Part shown: in pieces, positions 44,685-53,336 of the stretch | How positions within the stretch are numbered: position 1 is the first letter of the stretch | Layout: each line of letters begins with the position of its first letter | From: Pedobacter heparinus DSM 2366 | GTDB lineage: Bacteria; Bacteroidota; Bacteroidia; Sphingobacteriales; Sphingobacteriaceae | Reading direction: 5' to 3' | DNA length: 64,000 nucleotides | NCBI RefSeq assembly: GCF_000023825.1 | Contig: NC_013061.1 | Span: 4,650,001 to 4,714,000, forward strand | The notes under the pieces: model-generated | Database searches by the model: none | Told to the model about the DNA's origin: nothing | The model's input: the letters and a program-made list of their open reading frames with translations, nothing else | Program-made: the position numbers and the translations under genes

Positions 44685-45709
44685 AAATTGCCATCCTGGT
44701 TAATCCACTGATTCCCGTACCACCCGAACAATATGGGGGCATTGAACGGATCGTTTACCTGCTGATCAAAGAACTCCAGAGAAATGGCCATGAGGTTATA
44801 CTATATGCGCACAAAAACTCACAGGCCGGTTGTAAGTTAATCGCCTATCAGGAATCCGTAAATTATGGTGCAAAAGATTTTATAAAGATTAATGCCTTAA
44901 CTGCAAAAATTGCTTTTCAGGATTTTGATGTGTTGCACACCTTTGGACGTATGAACAATATCGCTTTGATGATGTGGAGCAAGATACCAAAGGTGGTATC
45001 CTATCAATTGCCCCCTACTATTTCACAGGTAAAAAAAGCCACAAAAATAGCCTTCAAAAATACTTTGTATTTTACTGCCTGCAGTAATTTCATAGCCAGG
45101 CAGATCAATAAATTTGCAAATGTTACTACCATTTACAATGGGGTAAACATCAACGAATATCAGTTTAACGCAACAGTATCCGCTGATGCCCCACTTGTAT
45201 TTTTAGGAAGGATACAGGAAGAAAAAGGTACATCCATTGCCATACAGGTAGCAAGGACAACAGGCCGGAAACTAATTATTGCCGGTAATATCCCTGCAGA
45301 AGAAACCCACAAGCAATATTTTAGCACCAAAGTAAAACCATTTATAGACGATGTGCAGATCAGCTATATTGGCCCGGTAAACAATTTTCAAAAAAACGAG
45401 TTACTTGGAAACAGTTATGCTCTGTTAATGCCGGTAACCTGGGACGAACCTTTTGGTATTGTAATGGCCGAAGCTTTGGCTTGCGGGACACCGGTAATTG
45501 GTTTTAACAGGGGCGCTATACCCGAAGTGGTCATTAATGGATTAAATGGTTTTGTATGCAATACCCTTACCGAAATGATTGCCGCGGTTGGCCACATCCC
45601 AGAGGTCAGCAGGCTTACATGTCGTGGTACTGCTGAAGACAGGTTTAATGCCGTTGTGCTGGGCAAACAATATGAAAACCTTTACAGAAAGGCGATAAAC
45701 AGGCGTTGA
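44681..45709 (+). CDS. Family 4 glycosyltransferase
   Basis: The 342-residue GT-B enzyme begins ILVNPLIPVPPEQYGGIERIVYLL, characteristic of a GT4 subgroup. It has FTACSNFIARQINK, LVFLGRIQEEKGTSIAI and the donor-site motif DEPFGIVMAEALACGTPVIGF. It is slightly short but complete. It is ATGA-coupled to the preceding gene, and its TGA contains the TTG start of the next one. Donor unknown. Confidence 0.9.
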   Translation: MKIAILVNPLIPVPPEQYGGIERIVYLLIKELQRNGHEVILYAHKNSQAGCKLIAYQESVNYGAKDFIKINALTAKIAFQDFDVLHTFGRMNNIALMMWSKIPKVVSYQLPPTISQVKKATKIAFKNTLYFTACSNFIARQINKFANVTTIYNGVNINEYQFNATVSADAPLVFLGRIQEEKGTSIAIQVARTTGRKLIIAGNIPAEETHKQYFSTKVKPFIDDVQISYIGPVNNFQKNELLGNSYALLMPVTWDEPFGIVMAEALACGTPVIGFNRGAIPEVVINGLNGFVCNTLTEMIAAVGHIPEVSRLTCRGTAEDRFNAVVLGKQYENLYRKAINRR

Positions 45710-46923
45710 AAAGGATCACTTTTATTACAACAGGACAGCCTACTACCAATCCCAGGCTGATTAAAGAGGCAGAAACCCTACACAATCTGGGTTACCAGGT
45801 AAAGGTAATCTGTTGTTTTTATCAGTCATGGGCCCAAAAATTTGATCAGGAGATTATTGATAGAAATCCTGAGATGTATATTTATTGCGGTGGCACCCCA
45901 TTACGCGATAAAATACCCTACTTCCGCAGCAGGCTTCGTCAGAAAATATGCGTGCTCCTCTTCAGCTATATAAAACGCATGCAAATAGCCGAAAATGCCA
46001 TCAGCAGGACGCATCGGGAGGCTCTTGCTATTGCCGGGCAAATAAAAACAGACCTTTATATCGCACATAACCTTGGGGCCTTGCCAACTGCAGTGCTGGC
46101 AGCAAAGAAAACAAATGCCAGGGTAGGATATGATGCCGAGGATATGCATTCTGGCCAGTTTACCTCCAAAAAGGATAAAACGTACCTGCTGAACAAATAT
46201 ATTGAAACCAAGTATTTTAAGCATACAGATTATTTTACTGCTGCCAGTCCGCTTATTGCCGCTTTCTATCACAAATTATATCCTGATCTGCAACCAGTGG
46301 TCATCAACAATGTTTTCAGGAAGACCAGTCTGAACCTGAAACAAAATTATAAAACCGGTGGCTGTTTAAAACTTTTCTGGTTTTCTCAAACAGTTGGCCC
46401 CAACCGGGGTCTTGAACAAATCATTAAAGCAATGGCTATTACAGCCCATCCTGTACAACTCCATTTACTTGGCAAATGTCCGGCTGAATACAAACTGAAA
46501 ATACTTCAGCTTTTGAGCTTTCATAAGCTCCATAAAAACCAGGTCCGGTTTCATGAGCCGATCCCCGCTGATGCACTTTTCAATTATGCAATAAGCTTTG
46601 ATATCGGTATGGCCTCGGAAACAGACGTATCCTTAAACAGGGACATTTGTCTTACGAACAAAGTATTTACTTACATCCAATGCGGATTGGCCCTTATTGC
46701 GAGTGATACAAAGGCCCAAAAACAATTCATGCAGCAATATCCAGGCACGGGTAAATTATATGATAAAAACAGTGCAGAATCATTGGCCGATTGCATAAAT
46801 GCTTACGCCGGCGATCCTGGATCTTTATACCAAAACAGATTAAAGAATTATCACCTGGGCCAGACGGTGCTCAACTGGGAGACTGAAAGCCTTAAATTTC
46901 TAAAGGTGATTGCAAATACTTAA
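45706..46923 (+). CDS. GT-B glycosyltransferase
   Basis: This 405-residue protein has a TTG start at 45706 overlapping the previous TGA. It begins ITFITTGQPTTNPRLIKEAETL and contains DLYIAHNLGALPTAVLAA and YDAEDMHSGQF. The nucleotide-binding half has LKLFWFSQTVGPNRGLEQII and ASETDVSLNRDICLTNKVF, a variant of the GT4 donor site. It resembles transferases in several Bacteroidota capsule clusters. Specificity unknown. It ends with TAA at 46921-46923, and the next gene begins 3 bp further at an unusual start codon. Confidence 0.82.
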   Translation: MKRITFITTGQPTTNPRLIKEAETLHNLGYQVKVICCFYQSWAQKFDQEIIDRNPEMYIYCGGTPLRDKIPYFRSRLRQKICVLLFSYIKRMQIAENAISRTHREALAIAGQIKTDLYIAHNLGALPTAVLAAKKTNARVGYDAEDMHSGQFTSKKDKTYLLNKYIETKYFKHTDYFTAASPLIAAFYHKLYPDLQPVVINNVFRKTSLNLKQNYKTGGCLKLFWFSQTVGPNRGLEQIIKAMAITAHPVQLHLLGKCPAEYKLKILQLLSFHKLHKNQVRFHEPIPADALFNYAISFDIGMASETDVSLNRDICLTNKVFTYIQCGLALIASDTKAQKQFMQQYPGTGKLYDKNSAESLADCINAYAGDPGSLYQNRLKNYHLGQTVLNWETESLKFLKVIANT

Positions 46924-46926
46924 GTC

Positions 46927-48210
46927 CTGAAGAAAAAAGTCCTCATTATTTCGCCCTACTTTCCCCCTTCAAACGCTGCAGATATGCAACGGATACGGAT
47001 GAGCCTGCCTTATTTTGAACAATTCGGATGGGAAGCTGAGATTGTAACCGTTGATCCCAAATATTCAGACCTGCAAAAAGACGATCTGTTAATGCAAGGT
47101 ATTCCTGAAGGGTTACAAATACATTATATACAGGCATTTGATAAAAAACTAACGTCCCCCTTTGGTTTAGGCAGCCTTGCGCTAAGGTCGCTATGGTTTT
47201 ATTTTAGAGGGATCAACAAAATCCTTAAATCCCAAAGGTTTGACCTTATCTATTTTTCAACCACACAATTCCCTGTTTGTATACTTGGGGCTTATTGGAA
47301 AAAACGGGTTAACATCCCTTATGTCATAGATATGCAGGATCCATGGCATTCTGACTATTACCAGGATAAACCCAAAGCGCAACGGCCTGCCAAATACTGG
47401 TTCTCTTACCGGCTCAATAAATACCTGGAACCCATAGCAATGAAACATGTAGGTGGACTGATCAGCGTAGCTGATGATTACATACAAACATTAAAGAACC
47501 GTTACCCACAGATCAATAAAATTCCCTCATCAGTAATCACCTTTGGAGCATTTGAAAAAGATTTTGAAATAGCTGAAAGTAATCAGCTCTCATTTAAACC
47601 TCTTCTCCACAGCAATAAAATCAATATAGTGTATGTAGGCCGCGGGGGTCTGGATATGCATACTGCCATCAAACCGGTCTTTGAAGCATTATATCGGGGC
47701 TTACAAACGAAGCCTGAAGTATTTAAAAAACTACAATTTTCATTTATTGGCACCAGCTATGCTCCGGCCGGACAAGGGAAAGCAACAGTTTTGCCGCTTG
47801 CAAGAAAATACCAGGTCGAAGAGCAGGTAACAGAAATTACAGAAAGAATAAGTTTTTATCATACATTAAACACACTTCAGCAGGCAGATGCCTTATTTAT
47901 TCCGGGTTCTGACGACCCGCAGTATACTGCTTCTAAAATCTATCCATACCTGCTGGTAAAAAAGCCACTCCTGGCTGTATTTCATCGAAACAGCAGCGTG
48001 GTGGAAATCGTAAATAAATGCATAGTTAATGCCCGGCTAATCCGGTTTCCGGATAAAAACATGACTGATGAACTCTATTCTGTATTAACAAATTGGGCAA
48101 ACAACATTTTTACATCGCCGGAACTTACAAAAGCCATAAAAGAATATAGTGCCGAAAATATGACCAAAAAACAAACTGAATTGTTTAACAAAGTTATTGG
48201 CGGGGATTGA
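46927..48210 (+). CDS. GT-B glycosyltransferase with apparent CTG start
   Basis: The mature-looking N-terminus KKKVLIISPYFPPSNAADMQR is a standard GT4 first strand and loop. The frame has no ATG, GTG or TTG between the upstream TAA (46921-46923) and ATG 46984. The only near-cognate start is CTG at 46927, giving 427 residues. ATG 46984 would delete the first beta-strand and is unlikely. Later motifs are VIDMQDPWHSDYYQD, INIVYVGRGGLDMHT and DALFIPGSDDPQYTASKIYPYL. Its TGA holds the TTG start of the next gene. A sequencing error cannot be ruled out from the sequence alone. Confidence 0.82.
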   Translation: MKKKVLIISPYFPPSNAADMQRIRMSLPYFEQFGWEAEIVTVDPKYSDLQKDDLLMQGIPEGLQIHYIQAFDKKLTSPFGLGSLALRSLWFYFRGINKILKSQRFDLIYFSTTQFPVCILGAYWKKRVNIPYVIDMQDPWHSDYYQDKPKAQRPAKYWFSYRLNKYLEPIAMKHVGGLISVADDYIQTLKNRYPQINKIPSSVITFGAFEKDFEIAESNQLSFKPLLHSNKINIVYVGRGGLDMHTAIKPVFEALYRGLQTKPEVFKKLQFSFIGTSYAPAGQGKATVLPLARKYQVEEQVTEITERISFYHTLNTLQQADALFIPGSDDPQYTASKIYPYLLVKKPLLAVFHRNSSVVEIVNKCIVNARLIRFPDKNMTDELYSVLTNWANNIFTSPELTKAIKEYSAENMTKKQTELFNKVIGGD

Positions 48211-49370
48211 AAAAGTTAGCTATTATTACTACGCATCCCATTCAGTATTATGCTCCTGTTTTTAAACTGATGCAGCAACGTGGGCAGTTAAATGTCAAGG
48301 TGTTTTATACCTGGGGCGAAGAAGCTTCGCAAAAATACGATCCTGGATTCGGCAAAACCATCAGCTGGGATATACCTCTACTTGATGGTTATCCTTACGC
48401 ATGGGTACAGAATACCGCAGCTGTTAAGGGTTCGCATCATTTTAAAGGCATTCAAAATCCGGACTTAGTCCGGCAATTAGTAGCCTGGCAACCGGAAGCA
48501 ATTTTGGTATATGGCTGGGCCTATCCTAGTCATTTAAAAGTTTTGCGCCATTTTAAAGGCAAATTACCCCTATATTTCAGGGGAGATTCTACCCTCTTAA
48601 ATGAAACTACAAGTTTAAAAAGATTACTGAAAATCCTATTCCTGAAATGGGTTTATAAGAACGTAGACCACGCATTTTATGCGGGCACAAATAACAAGCA
48701 CTATTTTAAAAAGTTTGGCTTAAAAGATGAGCAGTTAACCTTAGCGCCCCATGCCATAGACAATAACCGCTATGCCAAGAACAGGACAATTGAGATAAAA
48801 AGATTAAGGGATTCCTTAAACATCGGGGATCAGGATATTTTAATCCTTTATGCAGGAAAATTTGAGGCTGTCAAAAATCTGGAACTACTGTTAAAGGTTT
48901 TTATTGAACTTAACCGTCCAGGCACCCATCTGTTATTTACCGGTAACGGTAAGGAAGAAGTACAGCTTAAAAAGAAAGCGGAACAAAGTACTTCAGCAGC
49001 AAATATTCATTTCCTGGATTTTCAAAATCAGTCTTTCATGCCCGTACTTCATCAGGCGGCAGATCTGTTTTGCCTGCCCTCAATAAGCGAAACCTGGGGG
49101 CTGTCCGTAAATGAAGCCATGGCCTGTTCCAAACCCATTTTAGTATCGGATAAGGTGGGTTGTGCTGTTGATCTGGTTAAATCAGAATGTAATGGCGCTA
49201 TTTTTAAATCCGGTTCTTCAGACAGCATGACCCTTCATTTAACAGCATTGCTGGATAAAGGAAAAGAAGGCCTGGCACAGATGGGCCTTCTTTCGAAAAA
49301 AATTATTGATGACTGGAGCATCCCGGTACAGGTTGAAGCCATTGAATCTGCAGTTTTAAAACATGGATAA
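48207..49370 (+). CDS. Family 4 glycosyltransferase
   Basis: The 387-residue GT-B enzyme starts with TTG 48207 (KLAIITTHPIQYYAPVF). It has WGEEASQKYDPGFGKTISWD, ILVYGWAYPSHLKVL, ILYAGKFEAVKNLELLLKVF and the donor motif SETWGLSVNEAMACSKPILVS. The opening motif is shared by a GT4 subgroup common in exopolysaccharide loci. The 3' end overlaps the polymerase-like gene by 8 bp. Confidence 0.9.
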   Translation: MKKLAIITTHPIQYYAPVFKLMQQRGQLNVKVFYTWGEEASQKYDPGFGKTISWDIPLLDGYPYAWVQNTAAVKGSHHFKGIQNPDLVRQLVAWQPEAILVYGWAYPSHLKVLRHFKGKLPLYFRGDSTLLNETTSLKRLLKILFLKWVYKNVDHAFYAGTNNKHYFKKFGLKDEQLTLAPHAIDNNRYAKNRTIEIKRLRDSLNIGDQDILILYAGKFEAVKNLELLLKVFIELNRPGTHLLFTGNGKEEVQLKKKAEQSTSAANIHFLDFQNQSFMPVLHQAADLFCLPSISETWGLSVNEAMACSKPILVSDKVGCAVDLVKSECNGAIFKSGSSDSMTLHLTALLDKGKEGLAQMGLLSKKIIDDWSIPVQVEAIESAVLKHG

Positions 49371-50766
49371 CCGTACATCGATTGAACAATACTTGATCCT
49401 CTTTGCACCATGGGTGCTGGCCTCCTTATTAAAAGACAATGCTGTACTGTCTTATTTTATCGCGTGGGCAGGCTCGTTTTTTATATTCTACCTTACTTTA
49501 ACCGGAAAAATAAAAGCCCTGCCAGAAGATCGAAATATAGCAGGACAACTTATGCGGCCCATTTTTCTGGTCCAGTTCATTTTTGCCGGTTATATGTGCT
49601 GTACCACCCTATTTTACTTTTTTGATGTACTGGGTTATGTTGATTTCAGAAAAATGGATGGTTTTTATTTTGCAGACCCAGAAAAACTAAGGCTAACCGC
49701 TCAATGCCAACGCTATTATTGTTTGGCCCATGCAAGTTTTGTAACTGGCATACTGGTTTTCATGCGCTACCCAGTTGTACAAAAATACAGCTATAATCCT
49801 GCGGCACTGACCAGGCTGATCTTCGCTATAGCTTTAATTACACTTAGCCTATCTTACCTGCTTTTATATATCGGGGGCTTATCACAGTTTTCCCATCAGC
49901 TCAATACCCTAAGTTTTATTGCAGGTACCCTTGCCCTGGCCTTTGCCGTCCCACAAAGAAAAACATGGAGTATAATTGCCTGCCTGGTCATCTATGGATT
50001 TAATTTTTATCAGGCCCTCATCTCGGGGTTTAAAGAGCCCATTATTTTAAGCATACTCATCCTGGGGATTTTTTTATACCCGGCCTATAAAAAGACAGTG
50101 GCCACCACCTTCATACCACTCTTGTTCATGCTTTTTATATTACTGCCTACCTATAACCGGGTATTTCGCCAGCATGCCTGGTCAGACAATGTATCTGCAG
50201 ATGAAGCGAGCCAGCTTGCTTTGGAGTCGGCCCTGAACGAAGAAGAGGTGGACACCGACAACTGGTCCTTTTTCGCTTACAGGTTAAGTGAAATAGATAT
50301 GTTTACCAAATATGTCCAATCTACACCAACCCATGTCAATTATTATGGGTTTGAGCTGGTCAAACAATCCCTCAGCTCCATCATTCCCCGTATTTTCTGG
50401 CCATCTAAGCCCATTACTGAGCAAATTGTAATGGAACGGGTTTACAACGCAGGCGTCGCCTCCCGGAGATCAAATGTTTCAGCCAAACCCGCTTTTGTGG
50501 TAGATGCTTATCTATCAGCTGGTACTGCCGGAATATTTATATGCCTGTTCATTTACGGGGCGGTTTGCCAGCTGATAGCCACAAAGGCCGAGGAATTGTT
50601 TGGCGGATATGTATTGGGCACGGCATTGGTGTTTACCGGTCTGTTCCAGGTTTTCTGGCGGGGACAAAGTTTTGAGTTCCTGTTCAATACCGTCTGCTGG
50701 AGTTATGTAACCATGTATATCATTTTCTGGATTTTGCGCTTTACCCAGATTTTAAAACCACAATGA
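49363..50766 (+). CDS. Wzy-like polysaccharide polymerase (multi-spanning membrane protein)
   Basis: The 467-residue protein has about ten to twelve hydrophobic segments with a larger soluble loop between residues 265 and 345 (NVSADEASQLALESALNEEE; RLSEIDMFTKYVQSTP). The loop ends in SIIPRIFWPSKPITEQIV. This topology, with a big periplasmic loop near the C-terminus and a PRxFWPSKP-like motif, is what Wzy-type polymerases show. Their sequences diverge strongly, so the call rests on topology and locus. I see no flippase (Wzx) to pair with it. It may instead ligate or polymerise units delivered by another route. Confidence 0.68.
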   Translation: MDNRTSIEQYLILFAPWVLASLLKDNAVLSYFIAWAGSFFIFYLTLTGKIKALPEDRNIAGQLMRPIFLVQFIFAGYMCCTTLFYFFDVLGYVDFRKMDGFYFADPEKLRLTAQCQRYYCLAHASFVTGILVFMRYPVVQKYSYNPAALTRLIFAIALITLSLSYLLLYIGGLSQFSHQLNTLSFIAGTLALAFAVPQRKTWSIIACLVIYGFNFYQALISGFKEPIILSILILGIFLYPAYKKTVATTFIPLLFMLFILLPTYNRVFRQHAWSDNVSADEASQLALESALNEEEVDTDNWSFFAYRLSEIDMFTKYVQSTPTHVNYYGFELVKQSLSSIIPRIFWPSKPITEQIVMERVYNAGVASRRSNVSAKPAFVVDAYLSAGTAGIFICLFIYGAVCQLIATKAEELFGGYVLGTALVFTGLFQVFWRGQSFEFLFNTVCWSYVTMYIIFWILRFTQILKPQ

Positions 50767-50792
50767 TCAGTACCATTCAGGGATAGATTCCA

Positions 50793-51932
50793 ATGAAAAT
50801 TCTTCAAATTAGCGCCGCTTATAAACCTGCTTACGTTTACGGAGGACCAACCATGTCTGTTTCAAAACTTAGTGAACAGCTCAGCAAACATGGGCATCAT
50901 GTAGCAGTATTTACAACTACCGCAAATGGCCTGGAAGAACTTCCCGTAACCAGAAATATCCCACAAAATGTGGATGGTGTGCCGGTAACTTATTTTAAAC
51001 GCCTCACAAAAGACCATAGCCACTTTTCTCCCTGGTTATTGATCAGGTTATGGAAAGAGGTAAGAAAATATGATGTGGTCCACATCCATGCCTGGTGGAA
51101 CCTGGTGTCTGTATTGTCCTGCCTGATCTCCTGTATGCGCGGCGTGCCCGTGGTATTGTCGCCCCGCGGCACTTTAAGTCCCTATTCCTTTGGCAATAAC
51201 CACATCCTGATCAAAAAAATGTTGCATAAGCTTATCGGCAGGTCCCTCTTAAACCGGTGTTATTTACACACTACTTCTGCCCGGGAGCAGGAGGCCATGT
51301 ACAAGCTTCTTAAACCCAAGGGTATTTTTAACATTCACAATGCAGTAAACCTTCCGGCCATTTTCCCAAAACAGAGCATGGACCAAACAGTACTGGTACT
51401 TAAACTTTTGTTCTTTTCCAGGATTGATCCTAAAAAAGGATTAGAATTACTGTTTGCGGCACTTTCGGAGATTTCTATTCCTTACAGTTTAACGATTGCC
51501 GGAAACGGTGATGAAAATTACATCACCTATTTAAAAGAACTGGCCAGGCATTATCAGATTGAGCACTCCCTGACCTGGCTGGGTTTTAAAAACAACCATA
51601 AATTTGAGCTGATTGCCGGGCACCACTTATTGGTGCTGCCCTCTTATGATGAAAATTTTGGCAATGTGGTAATCGAAAGCCTTGGCGTAGGCACTGCCGT
51701 CCTGATCAGCAAAGAAGTGGGTTTAGCCCAATATGTCAAAAAAAACAACCTGGGCTGGATATGTGAAACAGCGGCCAGTTCCATAAAAAAGAATCTTGTC
51801 CATATATACCATAACCCCGGCACATTAAATATCATCAGGGAATTTGCCCCATTTATAGTAACAAATGAGTTTAATGAAGACAAGCTCATTGAACAGTATG
51901 TAGCCATGTATCAACAGATCAGCCTTGCTTAA
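50793..51932 (+). CDS. Family 4 glycosyltransferase
   Basis: The 379-residue GT-B enzyme begins KILQISAAYKPAYVYGGPTMSVSK. It has VHIHAWWNLVSVLSCLISC, VLSPRGTLSPYSF, LLFFSRIDPKKGLELLFAAL and donor motif YDENFGNVVIESLGVGTAVLIS. The N-terminal motif places it among WcaI/Exo-type transferases, which begin with a YGGP loop. It is 26 bp after the polymerase gene and overlaps the next gene by 8 bp. Confidence 0.9.
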   Translation: MKILQISAAYKPAYVYGGPTMSVSKLSEQLSKHGHHVAVFTTTANGLEELPVTRNIPQNVDGVPVTYFKRLTKDHSHFSPWLLIRLWKEVRKYDVVHIHAWWNLVSVLSCLISCMRGVPVVLSPRGTLSPYSFGNNHILIKKMLHKLIGRSLLNRCYLHTTSAREQEAMYKLLKPKGIFNIHNAVNLPAIFPKQSMDQTVLVLKLLFFSRIDPKKGLELLFAALSEISIPYSLTIAGNGDENYITYLKELARHYQIEHSLTWLGFKNNHKFELIAGHHLLVLPSYDENFGNVVIESLGVGTAVLISKEVGLAQYVKKNNLGWICETAASSIKKNLVHIYHNPGTLNIIREFAPFIVTNEFNEDKLIEQYVAMYQQISLA

Positions 51933-52788
51933 CCCTCATTACACTTTCATTATATTAACCTATAATGAAGAAACACACCTGCCCAGGTTGTTAAACTCCA
52001 TTTATGAATTAAATGCAGCGGTTTGCATCCTGGATTCTGGAAGTACCGACCATACCATGACCATTGCAGCAACCTACAATGCACAAATTAAACAACATCC
52101 TTTTAAAAACCACCCCTGGCAATGGCACCATGCCTTAAGCACTTTTGACATCAAAACGCCCTGGGTTATTGGCCTTGATGCAGACCAGGTCATTTCTGAT
52201 GAACTCAGCACACTATTGCTGAACTTTAGAGATGAAGATTACGCAGATGTATCCGGCATCTATTTTAACCGTAAAAATTATTTCAAAGGCCGGTGGTTAA
52301 AATATGGGGGCTATTATCCTTTCTATCTTTTAAAAATGTTCAGGTATGGTATCGGTTATTCCGACCTGAGCGAAAATATGGACCACCGTTTTATTGTTCC
52401 CGGAAAAACCATCATCTGGAAAAATGCTTACCTGCTGGAAGAAAACCTGAAAGAGAACCAGATCAGCTTCTGGATAGACAAGCACAACCGTTACAGCGAC
52501 CTGCTGGCGCAGGAAGAAATAGAACGCAGAAAGAAATTAAGGATACAAACCATCAAAGCTTCATTTTGGGGAACACCCGATCAGCGCACTGCCCGGCTTA
52601 AGCAAATGTGGTGGCGCATGCCATTATTTATCCGCCCGGTTATATATTTCATTTACCGCTACATCTTCCGGCTGGGTATACTGGACGGCTATGCCGGTTT
52701 CATTTTCCATTTTATGCAGGCTTTTTGGTTCCGCCTGGTGGTAGACATCAAGATAAAAGAGCTTTTAGATAATGAACAAACAGACTGA
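51925..52788 (+). CDS. Family 2 glycosyltransferase
   Basis: The 287-residue GT-A enzyme has a TTG start at 51925. Motifs are YTFIILTYNEETHLPRLLNS, VCILDSGSTDHT and WVIGLDADQVIS (DxD). The N-terminal type resembles WaaE/KdtX-like GT2 proteins. The C-terminal part (MWWRMPLFIRPVIYFIYRY, GFIFHFMQAFWFRLVVD) includes an amphipathic or membrane-associated helix. It overlaps the previous and next genes by 8 and 17 bp, showing tight coupling. Confidence 0.88.
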   Translation: MLNPHYTFIILTYNEETHLPRLLNSIYELNAAVCILDSGSTDHTMTIAATYNAQIKQHPFKNHPWQWHHALSTFDIKTPWVIGLDADQVISDELSTLLLNFRDEDYADVSGIYFNRKNYFKGRWLKYGGYYPFYLLKMFRYGIGYSDLSENMDHRFIVPGKTIIWKNAYLLEENLKENQISFWIDKHNRYSDLLAQEEIERRKKLRIQTIKASFWGTPDQRTARLKQMWWRMPLFIRPVIYFIYRYIFRLGILDGYAGFIFHFMQAFWFRLVVDIKIKELLDNEQTD

Positions 52789-53326
52789 CCTTTCTACCTA
52801 TGTCCATGCGGCAGCGCATCGCAATTACAGCCCGCTGAAAAGGATACTCTGGTTTTATGTCAACACCTTGATCTTTAAAACAGGGCTGTTTCCATCCAGC
52901 CGGCTCAAAGTTATGTTACTGCGTTGTTTTGGGGCCAAAGTTGGCAAAAAAGTGGTCATCAGGCCTGGCGTAAACATCAAGCATCCCTGGCTGCTGAGTA
53001 TCGGAACACATGCCTGGATCGGTGAAAACGTTTGGATCGACAACCTGGTACAGGTATCCATCGGCAACCATGTCTGTTTATCCCAGGGTGCAACCCTACT
53101 TACGGGCAGTCACAATTACAAAGACCCGGCCTTTGGCCTCATTACCGGGGCAGTTACTTTAGAGGATGGGGTATGGATTGGTGCCAGAGCTACGGTTAAC
53201 CACAGCATAACGGCCTCCTCACATGCGGTACTTACTGCCGGATCCGTGGCCACAAAGAATTTAGAAGCCTGGTTTATTTATCAGGGCAATCCTGCCAGCA
53301 AGACCAGGCCCCGTTTTATCAGTTAA
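52772..53326 (+). CDS. WcaF-type sugar O-acetyltransferase (left-handed beta-helix)
   Basis: The 184-residue protein carries hexapeptide repeats (IGTHAWIGENVWID, VSIGNHVCLSQGATLLTGSHNY, LEDGVWIGARATV) and the catalytic-region His in TGSHNYKDPAF. The N-terminal block (YSPLKRILWFYVNTLIFKTG) and length match colanic-acid-type WcaF acetyltransferases, which act on sugars of the repeat unit using acetyl-CoA in the cytoplasm. It precedes the initiating transferase gene by 10 bp. Confidence 0.9.
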   Translation: MNKQTDLSTYVHAAAHRNYSPLKRILWFYVNTLIFKTGLFPSSRLKVMLLRCFGAKVGKKVVIRPGVNIKHPWLLSIGTHAWIGENVWIDNLVQVSIGNHVCLSQGATLLTGSHNYKDPAFGLITGAVTLEDGVWIGARATVNHSITASSHAVLTAGSVATKNLEAWFIYQGNPASKTRPRFIS

Positions 53327-53336
53327 TTTAAATGTA

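Noticed and set aside
46984..48210. ATG 46984 as the start of the glycosyltransferase gene
   Set aside because: It would remove the first beta-strand and the phosphate-loop region (VLIISPYFPP) that are clearly encoded upstream in frame.
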